NCBI RefSeq assembly: GCF_003568845.1
Contig: NZ_CP030126.1
Span: 596,501 to 660,500 of the forward strand
Length of the DNA stretch: 64,000 nt
Direction: 5' to 3'
DNA from: Indioceanicola profundi
Lineage (GTDB): Bacteria > Pseudomonadota > Alphaproteobacteria > Azospirillales > Azospirillaceae
The notes under the pieces are model-generated. The model saw only the letters and a program-made list of their open reading frames with translations. It made no database searches and was not told where the DNA came from. How positions within the stretch are numbered: the first letter of the stretch is position 1; each line of letters opens with the position of its first letter. Made by a program: the position numbers and the translations under genes. This document shows positions 7,550 to 16,007 of the stretch, piece by piece.

Positions 7550-8692
7550 CTCCACCAGCTTCACCTTCTTGCCAGTCACGGCCAGCGCCAGCCGCCCATG
7601 CTTCAGCTTGAGCGCCGCTTCGCCGAAGACCTCGCGCCGCCAGCCCTTCAGGGTCGGGACGTCCGCATCGTCGTCCGCGGCGATCAACTCCAGGTCGCTG
7701 GCATTGGCGATCAGGCGCGCCGCGACCTCGTTCTCGTCGCTGACCATCTTCAGCAGAACGCGCAGCAACTCGACGATGGGGCCAAGGCCCTGGGGGGTCT
7801 CCACCCGCGGGGCTGGACGAGGCAGTTCCTTGTCGGGAATGGCCAACGCGGCGCTGACGGCCTGCAGCAGTTCGGTCCCCTGGCGGCCATTCGCCATCCC
7901 TCCGCCAAGACCGCGGGTGCGCGCCAGATCCTCCACGTTGGTAGGCGCATGGGCCGCGATCTCGACCAGCGCCTCGTCACGCAGGATACGGTTGCGGGGG
8001 ATGTCCTTGCGCTGCGCCTCCCGCTCCCGCCAAGCGGCGACCTCCTTCAGGATGGCCAGGAAGCGCGGCTTCTCCGTCCGGACCTTCAGCCGCCGCCAGG
8101 CATCCTCCGGCTCCAGGCGGTAGGTGGCCGGGTCGGTGAGGATCGCCATCTCCTCTTCCAGCCAATGCTCCCGTCCGGTCTTGACGAGGCGGCGGCGGAT
8201 TTTCTCATAGGCCGGGCGCAGATGGGTCACGTCCGAGAGCGCGTAGGTGAGCTGCCGCTCGGTCAGTGGCCGGTGCGACCAGTCTGTGAAGCGGCTGGAC
8301 TTGTCGATCCGCGCCGGAGTCAGCTTGGTGATCAGCGTTTCATACCCGACCTGATCCCCGAAGCCACAGACCATAGCTGCCACCTGGGTATCGAACAGGG
8401 GCTTGGGAATGCTCCCGGTCAGGTGGAAGAAGATTTCGATGTCCTGCCGGGCGGCATGGAAGACCTTCAGGGTCCGCTCATCCCGCATCAACTCGAACAG
8501 GGGGGCGAGGTCGATGCCGGGGGCCAGCGGATCGATGGCGGCGGCCTCTTCCGGCCCGCCGATCTGCACGAGGCAGAGCTGCGGCCAGTAGGTCTTCTCG
8601 CGCATGAATTCGGTATCGACGGTGACGTAGTCGGCACCCTTCAGGCGGTCGATGAAAGCGGCGAGGTGGTCGGTCGTGGTGATCAGCGTCAT
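7538..8692 (-). CDS. rnd: Ribonuclease D
   Basis: This 384-aa protein is a DEDD-type 3'-5' exoribonuclease that trims tRNA and other small RNA 3' ends. The N-terminal half has the exonuclease motifs (VTVDTEFMREKTYWPQLCLV; KVFHAARQDIEIF; LTYALSDVTHLRPAYEKI). HRDC-type helical regions follow (AWREREAQRKDIPRNRILRDEALVEIA). Two ATG codons lie six bases apart (8698 and 8692); the AAGAGA site is correctly spaced for the second, which I use. The length fits alphaproteobacterial RNase D. Confidence 0.92.
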   Translation of the reverse strand: MTLITTTDHLAAFIDRLKGADYVTVDTEFMREKTYWPQLCLVQIGGPEEAAAIDPLAPGIDLAPLFELMRDERTLKVFHAARQDIEIFFHLTGSIPKPLFDTQVAAMVCGFGDQVGYETLITKLTPARIDKSSRFTDWSHRPLTERQLTYALSDVTHLRPAYEKIRRRLVKTGREHWLEEEMAILTDPATYRLEPEDAWRRLKVRTEKPRFLAILKEVAAWREREAQRKDIPRNRILRDEALVEIAAHAPTNVEDLARTRGLGGGMANGRQGTELLQAVSAALAIPDKELPRPAPRVETPQGLGPIVELLRVLLKMVSDENEVAARLIANASDLELIAADDDADVPTLKGWRREVFGEAALKLKHGRLALAVTGKKVKLVELPG

Positions 8693-8826
8693 GACCATTC
8701 TCTTACACGACAGCCGGGCGAACAGAAAGGGTCCGAACGAGCCGCAATGCAGCCGGTCTTGTTACCGGGCGGCGGCACCCCAGTTTGGTGGAGCAACTCC
8801 TCCCACGGCACAAGGCGCGCCCTCGC

Positions 8827-9828
8827 ATGCATTCCACGGCCAAGCCCTGGCACCATACGGACAAGGGCTTCCGCAACCCGCCCGGCAGCCCGGAACGGCA
8901 GCCCGGCTCCTGGCGACCCATGTTGGCCTTCCTCTGGCGGCTCCACCGTCGCAGAGGCCGTCCTGTGGAGGTCAGGGACGGGCATGTCCTTGACCAGGAA
9001 GCGGCGCTGGAGGGCTGGAGGGCCATGGCGGGGGCCGACGGGCTCTGCTGGCTGGGACATGTGGCCTTCCTGCTGAGAATCGGCGGGATCACGGTGCTGA
9101 CCGATCCCTGGCTGTCCGACTATGCATCGCCGTTCCAGGGCTACGGGCCGAAGCGCTACGTCCCGCCGGGAATAGCCGTGGACGAACTGCCGCCCGTCGA
9201 CGTGCTCCTGCTGTCCCACAGCCATTACGACCATCTGTGCGGGCCGACCTTGCGGCGGCTTGCCGGGCGCATGCAGCCGCTGGTGCTGGCGCCGCTGGGC
9301 CTGGGGCCGCTCCTGCGCGGCTTCGGCTTCCGACATGTGGAGGAAATGGACTGGGAGCAGGCGCGCCGGTTGGAGTTGCCCGACGGTCGCGCGGCGGACT
9401 TCACCTCCTTGCCGGCCATCCATCAGTCCGCCCGTACGCTGTCTGACCGCAACCGGACCCTCTGGTGCTCCTGGTCGATCCGCGCCGGCGGGCGGAATGT
9501 CTGGTTCGGCGGCGACACCGCATATGGACCGGTCATGGGGGATATCGGGGCGCGGCACGGGCCGTTCGATCTGGCGCTGATCGGGATCGGAGCTTATGAG
9601 CCCAGGTCGCTGATGCGCTCCGTCCACGCCAATCCGGAAGATGCGGTGATGATCGCCCGCGATCTCCGTGCGGCCCGGATCGTCGGCATGCACTGGGGCA
9701 CGGTGGTGCTGACGGAAGAGGACCCGTTCGAACCGCCGGTGCGGTTCCAGACCGCCGCTGGAGCAGCGGGCTACGGCGCGGAGGAGGCCTTGATCATGAA
9801 GATCGGGGAGAGCCGGCTGCTCCCTTGA
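8827..9828 (+). CDS. MBL-fold metal-dependent hydrolase (UlaG/NAPE-PLD-like)
   Basis: This 333-aa protein begins with HHTDKGFRNPPGSPE, a start typical of NAPE-PLD-like bacterial hydrolases. It has the metallo-beta-lactamase metal motif SHSHYDHLCG (HxHxDH), a further His at PAIHQSARTL, and the Asp region GGDTAYGPVMGDI. MHWGTVVLTEEDPFEPP closes the site. These residues predict a two-metal phosphodiesterase or lactonase-like enzyme; the substrate cannot be told. The ATG at 8827 is the first ATG of the frame and fits the family N-terminus. It diverges from rnd. Confidence 0.85.
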   Translation: MHSTAKPWHHTDKGFRNPPGSPERQPGSWRPMLAFLWRLHRRRGRPVEVRDGHVLDQEAALEGWRAMAGADGLCWLGHVAFLLRIGGITVLTDPWLSDYASPFQGYGPKRYVPPGIAVDELPPVDVLLLSHSHYDHLCGPTLRRLAGRMQPLVLAPLGLGPLLRGFGFRHVEEMDWEQARRLELPDGRAADFTSLPAIHQSARTLSDRNRTLWCSWSIRAGGRNVWFGGDTAYGPVMGDIGARHGPFDLALIGIGAYEPRSLMRSVHANPEDAVMIARDLRAARIVGMHWGTVVLTEEDPFEPPVRFQTAAGAAGYGAEEALIMKIGESRLLP

Positions 9829-9843
9829 ACCGGCAGGACCGGA

Positions 9844-11097
9844 TCAGACATCCGGAAGACTGATCAGCAGGGCGGTGACCATGGTCACCAGCAGCAGGAC
9901 GGAATAGACGCTGCCGACCAGGAACCACTTGATGGTGGTCTTGATCGCGCCCTGCCCATAGGCCCAGCGCATCGCCACCCAGTTATAGAGGGCGATGATG
10001 CCGAAGAAGACCTGCGCGCCCGTCAGGGAGGTCAATGCGGCGGTCAGACCGGGCGCCAACTCCTGTGTCAGCACGATGATGGTGAGAAATACGAACAGGA
10101 AAGCGTGCAGGTGCAGGGCGAAGATCAGGTGGTCCACCATGAACAGCCGCCGCCGGATGTTCACGAGGCTGAGCAGCAGGGCGTAGAGCGGCATCAGGAC
10201 GAACATCGCCTTCGCCAGATTGTCGCCCATCACCTTGTTCAGGTTCTCCGGATGGTCCAGGCTGACGGCGATGCCGCGCAGCAGGCGCCGCGCCCAATCC
10301 GCGCCGAACAGGGAAGAAAGCTCATCCCGGGACGCCGGGGTGCCTGCGGCCGAATCTTCGGCGCTTTCGTCGGCATCCGCGTCCTCGGACACTGCTCCAG
10401 AAAGGTCCAGCCCCTCCAGAAGGGCCCCGGTCTGCGCCCGGGCGAAGGTGCTGGCGCTGAGGTTCGGCTTCCAGTCGTCCAGATCGACGAAGAAGCGGAG
10501 CTGCATGCCGACGCCGGGCGGCAGCACGAAGCTCTCATTCCCGATTTCGAGGCGCATCGGCTCCGGCACTTCGCCCAGGTCGCGCAGCCCGGCTTCAAGA
10601 CGGGCCATCGCCTCCGGGTTGTGCTCGCCCTCGCCGATGCGACCCACGGCTTCCCGGACGCGCTCCTCAATGGCGCGCGGCGTGGCCGCAGGCTGCAACT
10701 CGACCAGATCGACGACGAACAGCGCTACGTTGGCAAGCGACAGGATCAGGAAAAAGATCAGCGAACTGAACAGGTAAAGTCTCAGCGGCGGCACGAAGCT
10801 GACCCGCCGGCCATCCATGAACTGCCGGGTCATCTTGCCCGGAAGAAACAGCAGCATGCCCAGGGTGCGCAGCACCCGACTGTCGAGATGCAGAAAATCC
10901 TGCGCCGCGTCGCCAATCACCCGCGCCAGGGACTTGCTGCGGTCGGTGGCCGACTGGCCGCATTCGGCGCAGTAGCGGCCGGTCAGTCGCGCGCCGCAAT
11001 TGCCGCAGGCGAGGCTTCCCATCTGGACCGCCACCGATTCCACGGCAGTGGCGGTCACCAGCGTTTCAATGGCGTCGGACTGGCTCACGACCGGCAT
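9844..11097 (-). CDS. DUF3667-type membrane protein with N-terminal zinc ribbon
   Basis: This 417-aa protein has a zinc-ribbon signature near residues 31-48 (CGNCGARLTGRYCAECGQ). A conserved cytoplasmic stretch follows (SKSLARVIGDAAQDFLHLDSR, then GKMTRQFMDGRRVSFVPPLR). A first membrane helix lies near 108-128 and four or so hydrophobic helices fill the C-terminal 130 residues. The arrangement matches the DUF3667 family of unknown function. An acidic central linker of about 150 residues is probably outside the membrane. The gene is alone between convergent and co-directional neighbours. Confidence 0.75.
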   Translation of the reverse strand: MPVVSQSDAIETLVTATAVESVAVQMGSLACGNCGARLTGRYCAECGQSATDRSKSLARVIGDAAQDFLHLDSRVLRTLGMLLFLPGKMTRQFMDGRRVSFVPPLRLYLFSSLIFFLILSLANVALFVVDLVELQPAATPRAIEERVREAVGRIGEGEHNPEAMARLEAGLRDLGEVPEPMRLEIGNESFVLPPGVGMQLRFFVDLDDWKPNLSASTFARAQTGALLEGLDLSGAVSEDADADESAEDSAAGTPASRDELSSLFGADWARRLLRGIAVSLDHPENLNKVMGDNLAKAMFVLMPLYALLLSLVNIRRRLFMVDHLIFALHLHAFLFVFLTIIVLTQELAPGLTAALTSLTGAQVFFGIIALYNWVAMRWAYGQGAIKTTIKWFLVGSVYSVLLLVTMVTALLISLPDV

Positions 11098-11150
11098 TCC
11101 TACACGAAAGGGGTAACTTAGCAGGGATGCGCGCCGTCGGGGAGGGGCTC

Positions 11151-11798
11151 TCAGCCCGAAGCCTTCATCTCCTTGATGACCTGCTTGAGCAGGGCGATCC
11201 GATCATTGCCGAACACCATTTCCTTGGCCCCGTTCGGGCCCTTGACCACGAAGCTCGGAACGCCGAAGCAGCCGTCTGCCACTGCCGTGGCAATGGTGCT
11301 GTCGAGGATTCGGGCGGTTTCCCCATCCTCCATCATCGGCTGGAATAGATGCGGCTCGATTCCGGCCGTGTCGTTGGCGATGCGGATGCAAAGATCGGTG
11401 TCGGCGCGCGGCGCGCCGTCCACGAAGATCGCCTTCATCAGGGCTCGGGCGAAGACCTGGCCGGCGTCGAACCGGCGCGCCGCGACCCCTGCGAGCGCCA
11501 GCAGGCGCGGGTCCGGAATCGCCGTTTCCGTATCGCTACGGAAGGGCACCTTGTACAGCTTGGCCCAGCGCGCGGTGTCCAGGCGGCGGTAGGCCGGCTG
11601 CAAGGCGCCCGAGGTGGGAATGGCGGCGGAGAAATCGTAGCCGGCAGCGCTGATCACGCCGCGGCCCCACAGCGGATACCAGTCTACCCGGCAGCCCGTC
11701 TCGATCTGCAGCGGCAGCATCTGCGTGCTGGCCAGATAGGCATAGGGGCTGGAGGCGCTGAAATAGAAATCCACGGTGATCGGGGCGGGCATCGGCAT
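11151..11798 (-). CDS. 2-hydroxychromene-2-carboxylate isomerase-like DsbA-family protein
   Basis: This 215-aa protein has a thioredoxin-like (DsbA/GST-kappa) fold. It opens with ITVDFYFSASSPYAYLAS, in which a serine pair replaces the CxxC of disulfide enzymes, as in HCCA isomerases. GCFGVPSFVVKG and FGNDRIALL near the C-terminus are typical of the family. HCCA isomerases act with glutathione in naphthalene catabolism, but many family members occur outside such pathways and no catabolic genes are nearby, so the substrate is open. AAGGAG five bases before the ATG supports the start. Confidence 0.82.
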   Translation of the reverse strand: MPMPAPITVDFYFSASSPYAYLASTQMLPLQIETGCRVDWYPLWGRGVISAAGYDFSAAIPTSGALQPAYRRLDTARWAKLYKVPFRSDTETAIPDPRLLALAGVAARRFDAGQVFARALMKAIFVDGAPRADTDLCIRIANDTAGIEPHLFQPMMEDGETARILDSTIATAVADGCFGVPSFVVKGPNGAKEMVFGNDRIALLKQVIKEMKASG

Positions 11799-11994
11799 GC
11801 TTCTCCTTCGAATGCTGGCGAAGCGGTGCCATGGAACGGGATGTCGCGCAAGGGCGGCGGAAGCGGTCCTTTCACTTGGCCGGTTGACGCGGACGCTGGA
11901 AATACCGACATGCTCATCATCACCAGAACCGGCGGCCGCCCCCGCCCGGACCCCTGCGGCAGACGCCGCGGCAACGGACGAGGACAGGAGTGCG

Positions 11995-12348
11995 ATGAGC
12001 TACGATCCCTATGTTTCCCGCCGGCAGGAGCAGCTCCGGAATGCTGCGCTGATTGCCTGGATTTCCTATGCGGTCGGTCTTGCCACCTCATGGGTGACGG
12101 GGCCGATCGGATTCATCATCGCTCTGGTAAAGCGGGGCGATTCCGTCGGCACCATCTGGGAAAGCCATTTCGACGCGCTGTTCCGCAGCGGCGTGCTCTG
12201 TTTCCTGGGCTATACCATCGGCTGGCTTCTGGTGTTCACCGTGATCGGGGCCATCATCGGGTTCCCGCTGCTTCTGGTGACCTGGATCTACAACGTCTAT
12301 GTGGTGGTGAGGGGCGGTCTTCGGCTGTTCGACGGGCGTCCCTACTGA
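11995..12348 (+). CDS. DUF4870-like small membrane protein
   Basis: This 117-aa protein has about three hydrophobic segments (near 22-45, 60-80 and 82-102). The pattern is a membrane helix, a VKRGDSVGTIWESHF loop, then LLVTWIYNVYVVVRGGLRLFDGRPY. The ending resembles DUF4870-family membrane proteins (typically RxVKGWLRLNDGKP). The frame is open for 73 codons upstream, but the ATG at 11995 has AGGAG five bases before it. No function is known. Confidence 0.75.
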   Translation: MSYDPYVSRRQEQLRNAALIAWISYAVGLATSWVTGPIGFIIALVKRGDSVGTIWESHFDALFRSGVLCFLGYTIGWLLVFTVIGAIIGFPLLLVTWIYNVYVVVRGGLRLFDGRPY

Positions 12349-12611
12349 CGGACTGACCGGCGGGCCGGCATCAGGGAGATCAGGCGGGAGCTGCCGGTCC
12401 CGCCAGGATATCTGGCGACCAAGGCTCCGTCTTTCAGTTCACATGGCCGGTACGACCGTGGTCGTGCGGCTACAGGGACGGGATTCGCGCCCTGTTGCGA
12501 TCGGGACTGCGATCAGGGTTGAATCCGTCGCGCTGCCAAGGCAGATTGCGCCTCCGCGGTGTCGTGCCGCCTGTATGGGCGGATGGAACGGCACAGCGGT
12601 GGCACTGGTGG

Positions 12612-12688
12612 GGGCCTGTAGCTCAATTGGTTAGAGCCGGCCGCTCATAACGGTCTGGTTGCAGGTTCAAGTCCTGCCGGGCCCACCA
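12612..12688 (+). tRNA. tRNA-Ile (CAU anticodon, lysidine type)
   Basis: The 77 bases fold as a full cloverleaf with an encoded CCA end: acceptor GGGCCTG/CGGGCCC, D stem GCTC/GAGC, anticodon stem GGCCG/CGGTC with loop CTCATAA, and T stem GCAGG/CCTGC. The anticodon is CAT. The GGGCCTG acceptor is that of alphaproteobacterial isoleucine tRNAs, not of elongator or initiator tRNA-Met. I therefore call the minor tRNA-Ile whose C34 is changed to lysidine by TilS so that it reads AUA. A tRNA-Met reading is the alternative. Confidence 0.85.
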
Positions 12689-12778
12689 ACCCTCCCTGAA
12701 CGTGGCGCAGAAGAACCGCATTCCTGATGGAACCGCACTCCCCCGATGGGAAGGGTGGTGCGCTGCATGCCTTTCCCA

Positions 12779-13552
12779 TCAGGTGCCGACAGCCGGTCTG
12801 ATCGTGTCGACGATGAGCGACAGTTCCCGCTCGTCCAAAGTGCCGACGACAACGAAGGTCTGACCACTCTCCACCCAGCTGGCCACGCTCAGCCCATGGT
12901 GGCTGTCGCTGATGGGGGGGCGATCCCCGTCCTCCGCCTTCGTGACGCAGACGGCAATGGGCAGCCGCCCTTCCGCCCGGTACATCAACTGGGCCACCGG
13001 CGCCGTGCCCAGCGTCATCAGCCGGGCTCCCGCAAAGCTGAAACCCGCATTCTCCAGGTCAGGCACCTGGAGCGGCCGTTCGAGGCGCCCGCCCAACCAG
13101 TGCTCGATATAGCCCTGCCGGCTGGCGGGCACCTCCACGAGATGCTCGGTCTCGGTCATGTAGACCGTGTGGTAGGCGGCGACCTCCTCATGCAGGTAGG
13201 CGATCTCGCTGCTGGGCGTGCCTGGAAGCGGCCCGGCCCGTACGGACAGGATCAGCACGATGGCCGCCGCGACGGCCAGACCCGCCACGACCGACCGCCG
13301 CCGCGTGGAGACCGACCGGCGCCGTGCCGGGGCCGCGGTATCGGCAACCCGCGTCTGACTGTCAGCGAAAGCCGCCCGCAGCAACACCCGCGACCGCCTC
13401 AGATCCTCCACCATGGCCTGGACCCGCGGGTCGGCAGCGATGCTGGCTTCGACCTCTGCCACCAGTTCGGGCGGTAATTCTCCGTCCACATAAGCGACGA
13501 GACGCTCCGGCCACACGACAACGGACGCTGGCCTGCCCTGTTGCTTGTTCAT
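12779..13552 (-). CDS. Anti-sigma factor-like membrane protein, second paralogue
   Basis: This 257-aa protein has a short N-terminal anti-sigma-type domain (residues about 14-60, AYVDGELPPELVAEVEAS), one membrane helix (about 86-106) and a periplasmic domain of about 145 residues. The domain shows no HxxxCxxC zinc motif. The periplasmic part (WLGGRLERPLQVPDL, GLSVASWVESGQTFVVVGTLD) is clearly related to the protein encoded upstream of the sigma gene. The ATG overlaps the sigma stop by four bases (ATGA), which is classic sigma/anti-sigma coupling. It should hold the ECF sigma factor at the membrane until a periplasmic signal arrives; the signal is unknown. Confidence 0.78.
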   Translation of the reverse strand: MNKQQGRPASVVVWPERLVAYVDGELPPELVAEVEASIAADPRVQAMVEDLRRSRVLLRAAFADSQTRVADTAAPARRRSVSTRRRSVVAGLAVAAAIVLILSVRAGPLPGTPSSEIAYLHEEVAAYHTVYMTETEHLVEVPASRQGYIEHWLGGRLERPLQVPDLENAGFSFAGARLMTLGTAPVAQLMYRAEGRLPIAVCVTKAEDGDRPPISDSHHGLSVASWVESGQTFVVVGTLDERELSLIVDTIRPAVGT

Positions 13553-14052
13553 TCCGCGGCCCTCCAGTGAGACGGCTTGGACCGGCTGCGCAGGTTCCTC
13601 ATCAGGGCCAGACGCCCCCTGGCCAGCCTGCTCATCACCGTGCCGACCGGGATGCCGAGCTGGTCGGCCGCTTCCTGGTAGGAGAGGCCATCCACGCAGA
13701 CCAGGATCATTACCGTCCGCTGTTCCGCTGGAAGCGTGCCGAGCACCTTGCGCACCGCCCCCAGGGTAATATGTGACTCGAGGTTCTGCCACCCGTCGCT
13801 GCTGGTCGCCTCACACGCTGCGTCCAACTGCTCGGCTGAAACCTGTTGTCGCATTTCCCGCTCCCTGTCGCTCCAGAGATTGAGGATTATGCGTCTCATC
13901 CATTGGTCGAATCCCTGGGGCTCCGGCGGATTCCCCTGGGACAGCGCGCGCTCGCAGGCTTCCTGGACCAGATCGTCGGCCGTGTCCTGCGATGGCGTCA
14001 GGCTGCGGGCGATGCGGCGGAGCATGGGAAGGGATCGGATGAGATCTCTCAT
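13549..14052 (-). CDS. ECF-type RNA polymerase sigma factor
   Basis: This 167-aa protein has the two-domain ECF layout. Region 2 (about 20-85) includes DTADDLVQEACERAL and FDQWMRRIILNLWSDRER. Region 4 (about 105-160) has a helix-turn-helix (LSYQEAADQLGIPVGTVMSRLARGR). It redirects RNA polymerase to an extracytoplasmic stress or envelope regulon. The frame extends 26 codons further upstream, but AAGGTG six bases before the ATG at 14052 and normal ECF length support this start. Anti-sigma-like genes lie on both sides in the same orientation, nine bases upstream and overlapping downstream. Confidence 0.9.
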   Translation of the reverse strand: MRDLIRSLPMLRRIARSLTPSQDTADDLVQEACERALSQGNPPEPQGFDQWMRRIILNLWSDREREMRQQVSAEQLDAACEATSSDGWQNLESHITLGAVRKVLGTLPAEQRTVMILVCVDGLSYQEAADQLGIPVGTVMSRLARGRLALMRNLRSRSKPSHWRAAE

Positions 14053-14060
14053 GACGCACC

Positions 14061-14981
14061 TTAAACGGCTCTGGGCATCGTTCCAGCGGTCGCGCCGCCA
14101 TGCGGATGGATCGTCCGGATGGTTGCCCAAGCCGGGCGGTGAGTGCGGATCGCATCGTCGACGATGACATCCGCGCTCGATCCAAGGTTCGCGCTGCCGG
14201 TCCCTCGGCGGCCAGCCTGCGTTCCGAGGACGGCCCCGATCCGTCGCGCATGACGGATGGCCAGGTCCTTCTGGACATGGCTGGACAACTGGTCCAGCTC
14301 CTCGCCGCTCAACTGGCCAAGCAGGGCCAGGAAATGTCCGTCTTGATCCCAGGCGGCGACGCGCAGGCCGTGGATGATGGTTGCGGTCGGGGGATGATCG
14401 GCCCGCTCCGAACGGGTGATGCAGATGGCGATCGGCTGTCGGCCCGGCGCCGAATAAACCAGCTCGACCAGGGGTGGCGGGCCGTACTTCAGAATTTGTC
14501 CGCTGGTGAATGTCCAGCCCGGCAGAAGCGGGACATCCACGGTCCTGCCGAGTTGCCGGCTCAACCAGCCGCTGGCCGACTCAAGGGACGCCGATTGCAC
14601 GGCCATGCGGGGCAGGGAACTGCTCCCCTCTCTGGTGAACTGCTCCACCACCTCGTGAAGCAGACGTCGGCGGGACAGGTCGACCTCCCGGTCCAGCATA
14701 CCGCTTCCGGCCCAGAGCAGGCCGGCCACACAGGCGGAAGCCAGTCCTGTCCTGGCAAACCGCCATCGCTGGTCCCGACGGGCCGTTCCCTGTACCCCGC
14801 CGGGGCGGCGCGCCTGGGCTGCGCCGGATGTCTGAAGCAATACGGAGAGCTGCCGGAACGCCTGCAACCTCGCGCGCGCCTCACTGTCCCTGGCCAGCGC
14901 CTCATCAACGGACGCAACTTCCTGAGCGTTCAGCTCTCCATCCAGATAGGCAGCCAGAAGCTCGTCGGTCAGTTTTATCAT
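14061..14981 (-). CDS. Anti-sigma factor-like membrane protein, first paralogue
   Basis: This 306-aa protein is the first gene of the three-gene sigma operon. Its N-terminus (LTDELLAAYLDGELNAQEV) is an anti-sigma-type helical domain without the zinc motif. A membrane helix lies near 76-95. The periplasmic domain (SGWLSRQLGRTVDVPLLPGW, PIAICITRSE, GLRVAAWDQDGHFLALLGQLS) parallels the downstream anti-sigma protein almost motif by motif. About 60 extra C-terminal residues of low-complexity character run to within eight bases of the sigma start. Whether it binds sigma, binds the other anti-sigma, or senses the signal cannot be told from sequence. Confidence 0.75.
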   Translation of the reverse strand: MIKLTDELLAAYLDGELNAQEVASVDEALARDSEARARLQAFRQLSVLLQTSGAAQARRPGGVQGTARRDQRWRFARTGLASACVAGLLWAGSGMLDREVDLSRRRLLHEVVEQFTREGSSSLPRMAVQSASLESASGWLSRQLGRTVDVPLLPGWTFTSGQILKYGPPPLVELVYSAPGRQPIAICITRSERADHPPTATIIHGLRVAAWDQDGHFLALLGQLSGEELDQLSSHVQKDLAIRHARRIGAVLGTQAGRRGTGSANLGSSADVIVDDAIRTHRPAWATIRTIHPHGGATAGTMPRAV

Positions 14982-15449
14982 TGTCTTTCTCTCGAAGCTT
15001 CTTTGTGGCTTCCCCTACTGGAGCCGATGCGTGGCTGGCCCAAGTTTCGGGGTTTGTAACTGTCCCTGTCCTCTCCTCTATGGGGGACCCTGTCGAAGCG
15101 TCCTGGCAGCGAGCAATCCATGCCGACCTCCCGATATGCATGGAGACGACGCAGGCCTTTGCTCCTTCCGAGCGGCACAGGAGGTACCGCCGAGGGGCGG
15201 CATGTCTGTTTCCGGCAACGGCCGGCATTCCATGGAGAATGGCCGGCCCATCCTGACCGGCCGTACGCCGGCCTGGGGCAGCTTCCGAATGCCGATAGCT
15301 TGACCTGGGACAAGTAGTGGATCGAGGCGGGGTAAATATATTTACGCGTATCCGTCCTATGAATCTGCTTCCGGACGGCGAGAAGTATCGATATAAGAGG
15401 TGCAAATCTAATACGACCGAATTACTCCCGGTGCGTATGGGGGCGTGGC
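14982..15449. other. Divergent 468-bp control region between sigma operon and DUF2589 cluster
   Basis: No gene is supported here; short open frames lack ribosome sites and motifs. The right third is distinctly AT-rich and holds a perfect 14-bp palindrome (listed separately). Promoters for both diverging operons must lie in this gap. I could not fit a confident GGAAC-type ECF -35 element to either side, so autoregulation by the neighbouring sigma factor is not shown. Confidence 0.5.
15332..15345. promoter_or_regulatory. Perfect palindrome GTAAATATATTTAC
   Basis: This 14-bp perfect palindrome sits in an AT-rich patch of an otherwise G+C-rich region, about 105 bases upstream of the first DUF2589 gene. 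Its size and symmetry suggest a dimeric repressor or activator operator. I recognise no specific regulator. It is nearer the DUF2589 operon than the sigma operon. Confidence 0.4.
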
Positions 15450-15980
15450 GTGGCCAGTTTGGGACTTCATCATCTGATCCAGGCGATCGCCAGTGCCGTG
15501 GCGGAAGCCCAGGACAAGATTCACCGGTTCCAGATCGCGACCGTGCGGGACTATTTCGACGAGAAGAATCGTCCGAAGTCAGTCGATGTCCGCATGCCGT
15601 CACTGGCTGCCGATGCCGAGCCCGGTGATGAGCAAATCGTGCGCGTGCCGCTCCTGGCGTTGGTCGGGCCGCAGCTTCTGTCGATCAAGGAGGCGGAAAT
15701 CTCGTTCGAGGTCGGCCTGACCGGGATCGATGACAGTCCTGCGGAAGCGCCCGCCAAGCCCAATCCCGGTGCGGTGGGAAAAGATGACTCTGCCAAGGAC
15801 CCGAATGCCGGAGGGCAGGGGTGGCGCGGAGTCGGTCTGGAACGTGTGCTCGGCGTCGATGTCGCCGGCGCGAAAGGTCGGGGGCCCGGGGCAGTCGCCA
15901 AGGTGACCCTGAAGGTCGAGAGCCAGCCACCGTCCGATGGGATGGCGCGGCTGATCCAGCACCTCGACAAGATGATCTGA
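15450..15980 (+). CDS. DUF2589 family protein (first)
   Basis: This 176-aa cytoplasmic protein has no signal peptide or membrane helix. It begins with a helix (LHHLIQAIASAVAEAQDKIH), then YFDEKNRPKSVDVRMPS and the family core VPLLALVGPQLLSIKEAEISFEVGL. A flexible glycine/alanine linker (about 100-135) separates this from a last strand and helix, VTLKVESQPPSDGMARLIQHLD. This is the DUF2589 pattern, a beta-rich family of unknown function. The GTG start at 15450 follows a GGGGG stretch. The same core recurs in the next gene and, weakly, in a third. Confidence 0.78.
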   Translation: MASLGLHHLIQAIASAVAEAQDKIHRFQIATVRDYFDEKNRPKSVDVRMPSLAADAEPGDEQIVRVPLLALVGPQLLSIKEAEISFEVGLTGIDDSPAEAPAKPNPGAVGKDDSAKDPNAGGQGWRGVGLERVLGVDVAGAKGRGPGAVAKVTLKVESQPPSDGMARLIQHLDKMI

Positions 15981-16007
15981 AACTAGCATTCGAGGGGAGA
16001 AAGACAT

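Noticed and set aside
12612-12688. Reading the CAT-anticodon tRNA as tRNA-Met
   Set aside because: The GGGCCTG acceptor stem is that of isoleucine tRNAs in this bacterial class, so tRNA-Ile(CAU) is favoured, though not proven.
15031-15317. Short open frames in the divergent region before the DUF2589 cluster
   Set aside because: Frames of 60-100 codons in several overlapping phases without ribosome sites or motifs.
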